A DNA stretch of 41,358 nucleotides from Marinifilum caeruleilacunae (GCF_013141825.1 NZ_RZNH01000016.1:1-41358); one strand, 5' to 3'. Positions 8,756 to 18,147 are shown, numbered from the stretch's first letter. Notes: a model not told the origin generated them from the sequence alone. A program made the numbers and translations.

Positions 8756-8780
8756 GCCGGCTCCCTTTATCGAAGCCGGC
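8756..8780 (-). terminator. intrinsic terminator of the S9 peptidase gene
   Basis: A 7-bp GC-rich stem (GCCGGCT / AGCCGGC) with an 11-base loop is followed on the minus strand by TTTTTTATTTTT. It lies just past the stop of the peptidase gene and before the MATE gene. Confidence 0.88.
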
Positions 8781-8794
8781 GAAAATTAGTTCTT

Positions 8795-10951
8795 TTATTT
8801 CAGATAATCATCAAAATAATTGCTGACTTTCTGTTTTAAGTGAATTCTATCACGGCCTCTAACATTGTGCTCTGCTCTTGGGTATGGGAAGTAATCAACC
8901 TGTACATTGTGCTTTACACATTCGCGAATAAAATTCAAACTGTGTTGCCACAATACTGTTGGGTCAATTGCTCCCTGGCAAATTAAAAGTTTTCCTTTTA
9001 AATCCTTCGCTTTCGCGATTAAGGAAGTTTTAGCGTATCCTTCCGGATTCTCACCAGGTGTATCCATGTATCTTTCGCCATACATTACTTCATACCATTT
9101 CCAATCGATCACCGGACCACCAGCAACAGCTACCTTAAATACATCAGGGTAGTTGGTAATTAACGAAATGGTCATGAATCCACCATAACTCCAACCATGC
9201 ACTCCAATTTTATCAGCATCTACATATGGTAATGTTTTCAAAAATTCTACCCCTTTCATCTGATCGGCCATTTCTGGCTGACCACATTGACGGTGAATTA
9301 CAGCTTCGAATTCTTTGCCTCGATTTGCAGAACCTCGGTTATCTAAAATGTATAACAGGTAACCATTTTGAGCCATGTACTGTTCCCACAAACGAGAACC
9401 TCCCATATATCTGTTGGTTACCAACTGGGCATGCGGACCTCCATATACATACACTACAGCAGGGTATTTTTTGTTTGGATCGAAATCAGCTGGTTTTACC
9501 ATGCGGTAATGCAAGTCTGTTACACCATCTGCCGATTTAATGGTTCCTAATGAAATTTCTCCCAGGTTGTAATCCTTTAGTTTGTTTTCGGCTTTAAGCA
9601 ACTGTTTTACAAACTTACCGCGAGTATCGGCTACATTTACAATTCTTGGAACATTCAGGCTACTGTAATTGTCCAAGATGTATTTTCCATCGGCACTTAC
9701 CTGAACATCATGATAACCTTCATCTTTTGTAAGACGATATCTTTTCCCTGTTTTTAGGTTTAGCTTGTATGCATGTCGGTCGATAGGGCTTACTTCTGTT
9801 GATACGTAGAACATGTATTTTTCGTCCTTATCGAAACCTAAAATTTCTGTAATTTCCCAATCTCCCGAAGTAAGTTGTTTGATTAGTTTTCCTTCCGTGT
9901 TGTAAAGGTAAGCATGGTTATAGCCATGACGATTATTGGTTTGATAAATAAACAAGTTTGGCTTTTTCTTTAAAAACACCAACTTGTGCGATGGCTCAAC
10001 CCAACGTTCATCTTTCTCTTCGAACAGGGTAGCTACAAATTTACCAGTCGAAGCTTCGTACTTATTCATTTTTGCATGATTCGATTCACGATTCAAAACC
10101 TGGATATAGATGTACTTGTTTTCTGCTCCCCATGAAATATTGGTTAGGTATTGATCATTTCCAAAATCATCTGCTTGAATCCAACTGGTCTTTTTGGTAT
10201 CAAGATTATATACGCCAAGGCTCACCTCTTCGCTATCCATGCCGGCCATTGGATATTTAATTTCTCTTAAATCTCCAACTCTTGTATTGATGTCAACCAA
10301 TGGAAAAGAAGTTACTTTGCTTTCATCTTTGCGATAAAAAGCCAATTGTTTTCCGTTAGGAGACCAAAAAATTCCACCACTAATTCCATATTCGCTTCTG
10401 CTCACTGCCTGACCATTCACCATATTCTTGTCGGTATCAGCAGTTACGGCAATTTCTTCTCCGTTTGCACCAGCAATGTACAGGTTATTCTCGATGGTAT
10501 AGGCTACGGTATTTGAAGCCTCACAGAAATCTTTATTCTCTGCTTTTGCATTCACTTTTAGTTGTAACAATGCTTTTTGGGCCACAAAATCGTAATGAAT
10601 TAAAGCTCCACCTGCATTAAACTCCATTACGTTTTCAGATAGCCATGAAAAACGAGGAAATCTTTTCAGCGCTTTTAAACTTTGTGCCTCTATTCCTTTA
10701 TTGAAATCTTCTAAACTTAATAAAACCGACGGTTCACCTCCTGGTTTTACAAGCATAATTTTATTCTCTTTCACATAAGTGTATTCACTCGCATCAGCTC
10801 TCCACGACAATTGAGATATATTTTCAGGGTAAAATTGTCTCCATTGCCCCAAAATTGCATCTTCCATCGACAATTTTTTTGACTGTGCATTGAGGCTAAG
10901 CAGAAGGCCACAATTAATTAATAAATAGACTAAAAGGAATATTCTTTTCAT
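8795..10951 (-). CDS. dipeptidyl-peptidase IV-type S9 serine peptidase, secreted
   Basis: The protein has a signal peptide (MKRIFLLVYLLINCGLLLSLNAQS), a beta-propeller N-terminal domain and a C-terminal alpha/beta-hydrolase domain starting near YVYGGPHAQLV. With the start at 10951 the catalytic triad is Ser588 (GWSYGGFM), Asp663 (GAIDPTV) and His695 (AEHNVRGR). DPP-IV-type enzymes remove Xaa-Pro dipeptides from peptide N-termini; the exact specificity here is inferred from family only. An ATG further upstream at 10999 is unlikely, because it would place 16 charged residues before the signal peptide and would overlap the predicted -7 element. The length of 718 residues is typical. It probably acts in the periplasm or at the outer surface. 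Confidence 0.93.
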   Translation of the reverse strand: MKRIFLLVYLLINCGLLLSLNAQSKKLSMEDAILGQWRQFYPENISQLSWRADASEYTYVKENKIMLVKPGGEPSVLLSLEDFNKGIEAQSLKALKRFPRFSWLSENVMEFNAGGALIHYDFVAQKALLQLKVNAKAENKDFCEASNTVAYTIENNLYIAGANGEEIAVTADTDKNMVNGQAVSRSEYGISGGIFWSPNGKQLAFYRKDESKVTSFPLVDINTRVGDLREIKYPMAGMDSEEVSLGVYNLDTKKTSWIQADDFGNDQYLTNISWGAENKYIYIQVLNRESNHAKMNKYEASTGKFVATLFEEKDERWVEPSHKLVFLKKKPNLFIYQTNNRHGYNHAYLYNTEGKLIKQLTSGDWEITEILGFDKDEKYMFYVSTEVSPIDRHAYKLNLKTGKRYRLTKDEGYHDVQVSADGKYILDNYSSLNVPRIVNVADTRGKFVKQLLKAENKLKDYNLGEISLGTIKSADGVTDLHYRMVKPADFDPNKKYPAVVYVYGGPHAQLVTNRYMGGSRLWEQYMAQNGYLLYILDNRGSANRGKEFEAVIHRQCGQPEMADQMKGVEFLKTLPYVDADKIGVHGWSYGGFMTISLITNYPDVFKVAVAGGPVIDWKWYEVMYGERYMDTPGENPEGYAKTSLIAKAKDLKGKLLICQGAIDPTVLWQHSLNFIRECVKHNVQVDYFPYPRAEHNVRGRDRIHLKQKVSNYFDDYLK

Positions 10952-10996
10952 CTTCTTTGGTTTGTTGTTAAATATCTTTTTAAAAATTTTAGCTTT

Positions 10997-11004
10997 CAAA
11001 TGTA
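10997..11004 (-). promoter_or_regulatory. -7 element for the S9 peptidase gene
   Basis: On the minus strand the sequence is TACATTTG, a full match to TAnnTTTG, about 45 bases before the chosen ATG. No clear TTG is seen at the usual -33 distance. Confidence 0.45.
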
Positions 11005-11198
11005 TCCTTTTTAGTATAAATACAGTAATAATGTTAGAATAAATTAATCAGGACGACTACCAATTGACTTGGAATAATTCCAAATCAGGTTGAAAAAACT
11101 ACTAAAATAATTTACTAATCGTTTTCTATGTGATGAAAACCAGTAGCTAAGTGTTGTTTTTTCTTCTCAATTGGTTCAACTAATTAAAGAAAAACAAA

Positions 11199-12131
11199 AT
11201 GCCAAAGAAAAGAATCCCAAACAGTATTAAACTATTACTATTAGTTGTAATTGCAGCAATTGCAACCTTTCTAATACTACAGCCTTCCGATACAGTGAAG
11301 CAAGAAACACTTATCGAGCAGGAAACCGAGGCTGAAATCATGGCTGATGCTGAAAAAACAGGTAATATTTTCAAATACAACAACATTCTGTTTAGTCTGC
11401 CATCGCCCTATCAAATTTCTTTACTGCTCGAAAAGTCAGGAATATCTTACAACAAAGATTTATTGAACTCTACCAAGAAGTCGGGCGATTATATCGATAA
11501 CTTCAGCAAGGCCATCAACTTTGGAGTGTATGGTTCCGATTTGGGATATATCAATATCTACAAACAAACACAAGATGCTGCAAGTTACTTTGCTGTTTTG
11601 AAAATTTTATCGCAAGACATTGGTTTGTACAATGCCATGGATAAACCAACCGTAGAAAGAATTGAAAACAATATTGAAAACAGGGATTCACTATTGGTAA
11701 TTGTAAGCAATACCTACCGAAAAATAGACAACTACTTAAAAGCAAATAATAGAGAAAATACAGGGGCCTTGATTTTGGCCGGCGGATGGATTGAATCGGT
11801 ATACCTGTTAACCCAGCAAATTAAGGAACATCCAAATGAGGAGTTAATGCAAAGAATTTCGGAACAAAAGCGTCCATTGGAAAATCTGATTAAACTGCTG
11901 GTTCCTTATTCGAACGAATCGAAAGACTATTATTTTTTGGTTGATAAATTAATTGACCTGGCCTACACATTCGACGAAATTGAGGAACAATACAAATATG
12001 TAGCTCCTATTACCGATGCAAGAAAGAAACTTACCCTGGTAAAAAGTAAGTCGGAATTGGTAATGAAAAAGGAACAGTTGGCAAAAATCACCGAAAAGGT
12101 GTCTGTTATTCGAGAGCACATTATTAAATAA
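11199..12131 (+). CDS. membrane-anchored protein of unknown function, first gene of ABC trio
   Basis: I do not recognise a named family. The 310 residues start with a short basic stretch and one hydrophobic helix (about 11-27), which could be a signal anchor or uncleaved signal peptide. The rest is soluble and mostly helical, with an Asp/Glu-rich linker (QETLIEQETEAEIMADAEK) and a C-terminal Lys-rich coiled-coil-like tail. Topology with the bulk in the periplasm is inferred. It is followed after 19 bases by a small secreted protein and then by a large ABC transporter, all on one strand, which suggests one operon and a shared job at the envelope. Confidence 0.75.
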   Translation: MPKKRIPNSIKLLLLVVIAAIATFLILQPSDTVKQETLIEQETEAEIMADAEKTGNIFKYNNILFSLPSPYQISLLLEKSGISYNKDLLNSTKKSGDYIDNFSKAINFGVYGSDLGYINIYKQTQDAASYFAVLKILSQDIGLYNAMDKPTVERIENNIENRDSLLVIVSNTYRKIDNYLKANNRENTGALILAGGWIESVYLLTQQIKEHPNEELMQRISEQKRPLENLIKLLVPYSNESKDYYFLVDKLIDLAYTFDEIEEQYKYVAPITDARKKLTLVKSKSELVMKKEQLAKITEKVSVIREHIIK

Positions 12132-12150
12132 CCTGAGAAAATCTATACTT

Positions 12151-12570
12151 ATGAAACTTAAATATACCATTCTACTCTTTGTTATGACCCTTGGCTTTGC
12201 TTTTGTTTCCAAAGCACAATCGGACGTGACACTGGAAAATTGCACCAAGCATTTGGGAACTGAATTTATTTCGGACGGACAGCAATACAAAGCATTGCTT
12301 TCGGGCGGTGAAATTGCAGAGTTCCACACAACTTTTTATGCTGGAAACCACTACAGAATTGCTGGTGCTACCGGTAAAGAAGAAGGAAATGTAATCTTCT
12401 CAATTTACGATCAGGAGAACCATTTGATCTTTACCAATCGCGATCATAAAAACTCTCCTTACTGGGATTTTAAGTTTGAGAATACCATGAATTGCACCAT
12501 AGAAGCCAAACTAAACCAAAAAAATGTAAGTTCTGGTTTTGTATTAATGCTAATCGGTTTTAAACAATAA
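12151..12570 (+). CDS. small secreted protein of unknown function, second gene of ABC trio
   Basis: The 139 residues begin with a clear signal peptide (KYTILLFVMTLGFAFVSKAQS, cleavage probably after Ala). The mature part of about 115 residues has alternating strands, for example AEFHTTFYAGNHYRIAGATG and VIFSIYDQENHLIFTNRD, which suggests a small beta-sandwich. Two cysteines remain (in ENCTKH and MNCTIE) and could form a disulphide. No family is recognised. It lies 19 bases after the anchored protein and 59 bases before the ABC transporter. Confidence 0.78.
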   Translation: MKLKYTILLFVMTLGFAFVSKAQSDVTLENCTKHLGTEFISDGQQYKALLSGGEIAEFHTTFYAGNHYRIAGATGKEEGNVIFSIYDQENHLIFTNRDHKNSPYWDFKFENTMNCTIEAKLNQKNVSSGFVLMLIGFKQ

Positions 12571-12629
12571 TTACAACAAACTACACTTAAATAAGGTTGA
12601 CAACCTGCACTTTCTAAGCCTACCATTCT

Positions 12630-15600
12630 ATGAGTGAACGTATATTAAAAGCTTTAATGCAACTCTTTGCTATCATTGCGCACCCTAAAAGTTCCGCAAC
12701 TGAAAGGCGTAGAATGGTATCTAAATATCTGAAGCAGCATCTCGATCAGGAGACTGCCGAAGAGTACCTGGTTCTTTACGATCAGCATTATGAAGAGAAC
12801 CAGAGAAGAACCACGAAAAAATCAAAAATAAAGAAATATACTTCGGCAAGCTCGGTTCGTGTACTTCGAATTTGTACCGAGATTAACGAAGAATTGATTA
12901 TCAGGCAAAAGGTAATTGTATTGATTCAGCTCCTGGAATTCCTAAATTCCGAAGATGAAATCAGCGAACAGGAATTTGCCTTTGTTGAAACCGTTGCTGA
13001 TACATTTAACCTACCAAAAGAAGGTTATGAGCGACTTCGCAACTTTGTTTTGAACGATTTCGATCAGATTCAAAGATCGAGCAGGCTTCTTACCATCAGC
13101 AATTCTGAAAGCAATTATGAAATTGGTGAACATTACTATTCGCCGGGATTAATCGGGAAAATTAAGATTCTTAGGTTACAAACTGTAGACATGTTTGTAA
13201 TGCGTTTTAAGGGTATTGATGAATTGTTTATGAACGGGCAATCGCTAAGCCCCGAAAGAGTTCATGTTTTAAGTCAAGGTTCTTCCATCCGAAATCCTAA
13301 GATTGATCCGATTTATTTCAGCGATATTGTTGGAACATTTTACAGAGATGACAAGCAAAAAAGAGTGGTATTCGAAGCCAAAAATATTGAATATCGCTTT
13401 AAAGAAGATAATATAGGTGTGCACGACCTTTCCTTTAAGGAAGAATCGGGCAAAATGGTTGGTATTATTGGTTCGAGTGGAGCCGGAAAAACCACCTTAT
13501 TAAACGTATTAAACGGATCGGCACAGCCAAGCCTGGGAAATGTGGTGATCAATGGTTATGATATCACCGCTGACAAATCTCAACTCGAAGGTGTAATTGG
13601 TCATGTATCGCAGGACGATTTATTGATTGAATCGCTTACGGTATTTGAAAACCTGTATTACAATGCCAAACTGTGTTTCGACAAATACAGCAGCTTTCAG
13701 TTGATCCGCCTGGTGCTAAAACTTTTAAAAGATTTGGGTTTATATGAAGCTCGTAACTTAAAAGTTGGAAACCCTTTAGATAAAAAGATTAGTGGAGGCC
13801 AGCGTAAAAGATTAAATATTGCATTAGAGCTGATTCGTGAGCCTTCTGTCTTGTTTTTAGATGAGCCAACATCGGGTCTTTCATCCAGAGATTCGGCAAA
13901 AATTATGGATCTTCTGAAAAACCTTGCATTAAAAGGCAAATTGATCTTTGTGGTCATTCATCAGCCAGCATCGGATATTTTTAAGATGTTCGATCGATTG
14001 TTGATTCTGGATACTGGCGGTTACTTAATTTTTAATGGAAATCCGCTTGACGCGATTACCTATTTTAAATCGCAGACTTTAAGAGCTAATCGCACAGAAA
14101 GTGAGTGTAATACTTGCGGAAATGTCGACGCCGATCAGATTTTTAACATTGTTGAATCTGAAGTGCTTGACGAATATGGGAATCCTACCCAGGTTAGAAA
14201 AGTTTCCCCTATTCAGTGGTATCAGCGATTTAAAGATTACAAAAGAAATGGCAAGGGAATTGATGACACAGATGAACTTCCGCCGGTAAGTTTTAAAATT
14301 CCATCGGCATTCAAACAGTTTTGGGTGTTTACAAAGCGCGATGTGATTTCCAAATTTGCCAATCGCCAATATTTGTTCATTAATTTATTTGAAACACCAT
14401 TGCTGGCCTTAATCCTATCCTATATCATCAAGTATTATAATATTGATGCGGGTAACGAATTGGGCTATACATTCAGCAACAACAGTAACATGCCTGTGTA
14501 CTTGTTTATGGCAGTTATTGTGGCCCTTTTTATTGGACTCACCTTAAGTGCCGAAGAAATTATTAAGGACAGAAAAATTTTAAAACGGGAGAGGTTCTTA
14601 AACCTCAGTAAATCTGGATATTTAATCTCGAAAATTGTAATTCTATTTACCATTTCGGCCTTCCAGGCATTCCTGTTCACTTTAATCGGAAATTCGATTC
14701 TGGAAATTAAAGGCATGTTCTTCGAATACTGGCTTGCCCTGTTTAGCGCCTGGTGTTTTGCCAACATGCTTGGTTTAATCATATCGGATAGTTTTAAAAC
14801 GGTAATTACCATTTATATCCTGATTCCTTTTATCCTGATTCCCCAGTTAATTCTAAGTGGAATCATTGTAAAATTCGACAAGCTAAATCCGAATATTTCT
14901 GCCCCGAATTCCATTCCTTGGTATGGCGAAATTATTACTGCGCGCTGGGCTTACGAAGCTCTTGCCGTAAAGCAGTTTAAGGACAATAAATACAATGCCA
15001 ATTTCTACGTATACGAGAAGTTAATGAGCAAAGCCGATTACCGTAAAAACTATTGGCTCCCTATCCTTAAAAATAAGCTAAACGAGTGCGAAAGGTATTT
15101 AAACAAGCCCGAAAAACTGGAAAAATTAGAGTCGAATCTCATTCTTTTGCAAAATGAGCTATCGCTTGGAGATTTGGACAGACTGGCATTTCATTTCGAA
15201 AGAATGGATCATTTATCGCCAGTAAAGCTGGATGATATCACCATTAAAGAGCTTCGCACCTATTTCGACAAACTGAACCGTTACTATATCAATTTGTACA
15301 ATGTATCGAACAGGAAAAAGGATGAACACCTGGTTGAAGTGCAGAAACAATACGAAAACAAACAGGAGTTTGTAAAAATGAAAAAGGAATATTCGAACGA
15401 AAGGCTTACCGAGTTTGTTCGAAATAGCAATGATATTGAAAGAATTATAGAGTACCAGAACAGGTTGTACCAAAAAATTGATCCGATTTATCGTGATCCC
15501 GAATGCAAACTGCTTAAAGCTCATTTTTATGCACCTCAAAAATGTTTATTAGGTAAGTATTACGATACCTACTGGGTAAATATTATTGTGATTTGGTGCA

Positions 15601-15698
15601 CAAGTATCAGTTTATATATTGTACTGTACTTTGGTTTGCTCAAGAAAGCTTTAGGTATTTTCGAACAAAGAATGAAAAAGAAAAAATACAGTAAATAG
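12630..15698 (+). CDS. ABCG-like ABC transporter, ATPase fused to permease, with N-terminal extension
   Basis: This 1022-residue protein has four parts. Residues 1-150 are helical and resemble a TerB-like domain (VLIQLLEFLNSEDEISEQE, then AFVETVADTFNLP). Residues 165-235 form a beta-rich segment, possibly FHA-like. The ATPase follows: Walker A GSSGAGKTT near 281-289, signature ISGGQRKR near 387, Walker B LFLDEPTSG near 408, and the H-loop VVIHQPASD. The permease is ABC-2 type, with about five helices between 578 and 745, then a 240-residue mostly helical insert, then a last helix near 985-1010. The nucleotide-binding-first order matches ABCG exporters. The insert between helices 5 and 6 is far longer than usual. 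Substrate unknown; two envelope proteins encoded just upstream are likely partners. Confidence 0.9.
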   Translation: MSERILKALMQLFAIIAHPKSSATERRRMVSKYLKQHLDQETAEEYLVLYDQHYEENQRRTTKKSKIKKYTSASSVRVLRICTEINEELIIRQKVIVLIQLLEFLNSEDEISEQEFAFVETVADTFNLPKEGYERLRNFVLNDFDQIQRSSRLLTISNSESNYEIGEHYYSPGLIGKIKILRLQTVDMFVMRFKGIDELFMNGQSLSPERVHVLSQGSSIRNPKIDPIYFSDIVGTFYRDDKQKRVVFEAKNIEYRFKEDNIGVHDLSFKEESGKMVGIIGSSGAGKTTLLNVLNGSAQPSLGNVVINGYDITADKSQLEGVIGHVSQDDLLIESLTVFENLYYNAKLCFDKYSSFQLIRLVLKLLKDLGLYEARNLKVGNPLDKKISGGQRKRLNIALELIREPSVLFLDEPTSGLSSRDSAKIMDLLKNLALKGKLIFVVIHQPASDIFKMFDRLLILDTGGYLIFNGNPLDAITYFKSQTLRANRTESECNTCGNVDADQIFNIVESEVLDEYGNPTQVRKVSPIQWYQRFKDYKRNGKGIDDTDELPPVSFKIPSAFKQFWVFTKRDVISKFANRQYLFINLFETPLLALILSYIIKYYNIDAGNELGYTFSNNSNMPVYLFMAVIVALFIGLTLSAEEIIKDRKILKRERFLNLSKSGYLISKIVILFTISAFQAFLFTLIGNSILEIKGMFFEYWLALFSAWCFANMLGLIISDSFKTVITIYILIPFILIPQLILSGIIVKFDKLNPNISAPNSIPWYGEIITARWAYEALAVKQFKDNKYNANFYVYEKLMSKADYRKNYWLPILKNKLNECERYLNKPEKLEKLESNLILLQNELSLGDLDRLAFHFERMDHLSPVKLDDITIKELRTYFDKLNRYYINLYNVSNRKKDEHLVEVQKQYENKQEFVKMKKEYSNERLTEFVRNSNDIERIIEYQNRLYQKIDPIYRDPECKLLKAHFYAPQKCLLGKYYDTYWVNIIVIWCTSISLYIVLYFGLLKKALGIFEQRMKKKKYSK

Positions 15699-15739
15699 GA
15701 ACATTTTGATTGCAAACAATCAAAGCATAGCGCATAAAA

Positions 15740-15766
15740 AAACTGCAAGCTTATGGCCTGCAGTTT
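15740..15766. terminator. bidirectional terminator between the ABC transporter and SiaC genes
   Basis: An 8-bp perfect stem (AAACTGCA / TGCAGTTT) is flanked by a run of A on the left and a run of T on the right, so it can terminate in both directions. It sits between two convergent genes. Confidence 0.88.
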
Positions 15767-15787
15767 TTTTTATCTTGATTTTAAATT

Positions 15788-16168
15788 TTATTCGTCATCT
15801 TCAATCATGGTAAACGGAATCTTCACAATAGATTGATAATCTTCACCTGCCTCAAGCATATCTTCATCATCAATTTCGTAATGCCAGTTGATAATAACCT
15901 TTTTACCTCGTTTAAAAATTGCTTCCAATTTCTTAAAAACGTCTAATATGCATTTCGATGAACTGGTATTAAAATACTCAAGTTTAATGGTAACATTTGT
16001 CTCTTCTTGTGGCTCATTGATGTATGAATCAAGCCATTCCATTACCGGCTTATAAAAATCAAGCGAGTTCTCAGGAATCGAACGACCTTCAATTAAAAAC
16101 GCTCCATTGGCACCATCAAAATTAATGCTTGGAGTTTTAGGGCTACCTTCTATAACTAGTGAATTCAT
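15788..16168 (-). CDS. siaC: SiaC family regulatory phosphoprotein (DUF1987)
   Basis: The 126 residues equal the length of Pseudomonas SiaC, a small protein that is phosphorylated on one threonine by SiaB and dephosphorylated by SiaA, and that activates the diguanylate cyclase SiaD when unphosphorylated. The family's phospho-site motif is present as EYFNTSSSK, with the threonine at position 68, the same number as in P. aeruginosa. N-terminal strands (PSINFDGANGAFLIEGRS) and the ENSLDFYKPVMEWLD helix also fit. It lies 20 bases after a SiaB homologue on the same strand. No diguanylate cyclase is seen nearby, so the downstream target here is unknown. Confidence 0.88.
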   Translation of the reverse strand: MNSLVIEGSPKTPSINFDGANGAFLIEGRSIPENSLDFYKPVMEWLDSYINEPQEETNVTIKLEYFNTSSSKCILDVFKKLEAIFKRGKKVIINWHYEIDDEDMLEAGEDYQSIVKIPFTMIEDDE

Positions 16169-16188
16169 GGAAGTTTTGCTTTAAAGTT

Positions 16189-16728
16189 TTAAATTACAAC
16201 ATCAATTGATAGGAACAGGTAATCGGCATTATACTCGATAAACTGATATTCCATATTATTGCCACTTTTCCTGGCAATTTCGACCATTCCTAATCCGCCG
16301 CCTCCTTTTTCGGAGAACTGCTCATTATTTAGTATAATTCTATACAGGTTTCTTGTTTCTTCCGACGACAAGGTATTGATTTGATCAATCCTGTCGCGTA
16401 TTAACTTCAGACCATCGATCTTGATAAAGTTCCCTACACTAATTCTATACTGCATTCCTTCATCTCTAAGAATCAACACCCCAAATTTGGTATAATCTAC
16501 ATCCAAATCGGGTGGCACTTCTCCATGATGGTGAAGGTTTTGCACCAACTCTATTAAGACATTAAAAATTTTCTTGAAAATTTTGGGAGATTCGTCTTTG
16601 GCCTTAAGAATTCTTTCAATTGAGTTTAGAATTCGTGTAACATCCTCATCTTCAACCCTTCCTTTGTAATCAAAAATAGCATCTTCATCTATTTTTTCTT
16701 CATACCATTGGTTCAGATCAAAGTTCAT
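16189..16728 (-). CDS. siaB: SiaB family protein kinase (GHKL fold)
   Basis: The 179 residues carry a GHKL ATPase pattern: an N-box ELVQNLHHHG with Glu60 and Asn64, a short catalytic core, and a glycine-rich box KGGGGLGM at 141-148. SiaB kinases phosphorylate SiaC; the SiaC homologue is the next gene, 20 bases away, which strongly supports the assignment. The protein has no membrane segment or sensor domain, so input must come through a partner. In Pseudomonas the counter-acting phosphatase is SiaA; a receiver-PP2C protein at 35944 is the only candidate in this window. Confidence 0.87.
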   Translation of the reverse strand: MNFDLNQWYEEKIDEDAIFDYKGRVEDEDVTRILNSIERILKAKDESPKIFKKIFNVLIELVQNLHHHGEVPPDLDVDYTKFGVLILRDEGMQYRISVGNFIKIDGLKLIRDRIDQINTLSSEETRNLYRIILNNEQFSEKGGGGLGMVEIARKSGNNMEYQFIEYNADYLFLSIDVVI

Positions 16729-16756
16729 AGATATTAGGATTAGGGTTACTCGAAAA

Positions 16757-16764
16757 CAAAATTA
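16757..16764 (-). promoter_or_regulatory. -7 element for the siaB-siaC pair
   Basis: The minus strand reads TAATTTTG, matching TAnnTTTG, 28 bases before the siaB ATG. A -33 TTG is not apparent. Confidence 0.4.
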
Positions 16765-16817
16765 ACAAATTATCTCAGAGTTAAAAGAGAAGCAGGATCA
16801 AATTTCCTGCTTACTTC

Positions 16818-17990
16818 TTATTTATCTTTCTTATAATTATCTTTCTTTTTTCCTTCGAACATGGCATACTTCTGGAACTTACATTCCAATGCTCCGTTGA
16901 AAAGGGTCACTTTTCTTGATGGACGCAAGCCAACACTATCGAAACACTCCTTACCATAACTTAAAATCCAGGCATCATATCCAGCAAAGTTGTGCTTTAA
17001 TCTTTCACCAATCATTGCATACAAGCCTTCTAAATCTTTTGGTCTTAGTCTTTCTCCGTAAGGTGGGTTTGTAATTAACAATCCTTTTTCAACCGGAGGA
17101 ACAAACTGTTGAAATGGTGTAACATTCAACTTGATTTTTCTTCTTAAACCAGCGTTACGAATGTTCTCTTCAGCAATTTCCATTGCCTTATCGGAGATAT
17201 CGGCACCAATAATTTTTCCTTCGTAGTCAACTTCGGTTTCTTCATTGTAGATATCATCCCAAAGATCCTCATCGAAATCGGCCCACTTCTGGAATCCGAA
17301 CTCTTTTCGATACAATCCTGGAGGTATGTTATAAGCGATTAAGGCTGCTTCAATCAAAATGGTTCCCGAACCACACATCGGATCTATGAAGTTGGTTTTC
17401 TTATCCCAACCCGAAAGCAAAACCAAACCTGCTGCCAAAACCTCATTTAATGGTGCAGCTGTTTCTCCAACACGGTAGCCTCTTTTGTGTAAAGATTCGC
17501 CAGAGCTATCCAACGAAACCGTACAAGTATTTCTATCGATATGAATATTGATGCGTAAAGAAGGGTTTACCATTCGTACAGACGGGCGATCTCCTGTTGC
17601 GTAAAAGAATTGATCCACAATGGCATCTTTTACTCGGTAGGTTACAAATTTTGAATGTTTAAAATCGTCTGAACTTATCGTACTATCGATCGCAATGGTA
17701 TCTTTATTTCCGATGTATTCGCTCCAGTCAACTTCCTGAATTCCTTTATACAATTCATCGGTATCATGAGCTGTAAACTTGTGAATTGGTTTAATTACTC
17801 GAGTTGCTGTTCTTAAATGTAAGTTTGCCTTATATAGCAAGGTTTTATCCCCAACAAAGCTAACTGCACGTTTTAAAATTCTAATCTCCTCTGCGCCTAA
17901 TTGCTCTAATTCATTAGACAACACTTCCTCTAAACCATGAAAGGTTTTTGCAATTAATCTGAATTTACCCGAGTCTGTTTTCACAACCAT
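16818..17990 (-). CDS. THUMP-domain class I SAM-dependent RNA methyltransferase (RlmL-like, guanine N2)
   Basis: The 390 residues show an N-terminal THUMP RNA-binding region (about 5-155, including LIAKTFHGLEEVLSNELEQLGAEEI) followed by a Rossmann-type methyltransferase. In the second part DPMCGSGTILIEAAL is the SAM-binding motif and NPPYGERL the catalytic NPPY motif for base N-methylation. Homologues such as the N-terminal half of E. coli RlmL methylate guanine 2445 of 23S rRNA at N2; E. coli RlmL is a fusion with RlmK, and this protein has only the RlmL half. The C-terminus is Lys-rich. The gene stands alone between divergent or terminated neighbours. Confidence 0.9.
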   Translation of the reverse strand: MVVKTDSGKFRLIAKTFHGLEEVLSNELEQLGAEEIRILKRAVSFVGDKTLLYKANLHLRTATRVIKPIHKFTAHDTDELYKGIQEVDWSEYIGNKDTIAIDSTISSDDFKHSKFVTYRVKDAIVDQFFYATGDRPSVRMVNPSLRINIHIDRNTCTVSLDSSGESLHKRGYRVGETAAPLNEVLAAGLVLLSGWDKKTNFIDPMCGSGTILIEAALIAYNIPPGLYRKEFGFQKWADFDEDLWDDIYNEETEVDYEGKIIGADISDKAMEIAEENIRNAGLRRKIKLNVTPFQQFVPPVEKGLLITNPPYGERLRPKDLEGLYAMIGERLKHNFAGYDAWILSYGKECFDSVGLRPSRKVTLFNGALECKFQKYAMFEGKKKDNYKKDK

Positions 17991-18090
17991 CTTTTTTAAT
18001 CTTCGTCTGAATTATTTCAAATATCGAATCAACGAAATCGTCATTTCTGAATCTGTTTGAAGCAAATAGCTTTGATTCGATTTTCGGCTA

Positions 18091-18098
18091 CAAAATTA
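18091..18098 (-). promoter_or_regulatory. -7 element upstream of the THUMP methyltransferase gene
   Basis: TAATTTTG on the minus strand matches TAnnTTTG and lies about 100 bases before the ATG. No good -33 element is visible, so this is tentative. Confidence 0.35.
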
Positions 18099-18147
18099 AT
18101 CTTTACCAACTAAAAACATAGGCTTTTAATAAGATATTCAAAAAAAA

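Noticed and set aside
10952-10999. Start of the S9 peptidase gene at 10999
   Set aside because: It would put a basic 16-residue stretch before a complete signal peptide and overlaps a predicted -7 element.
12594-12606. Palindrome AGGTTG-A-CAACCT before the ABC transporter gene
   Set aside because: Short, with no promoter or partner site near it; chance cannot be excluded.
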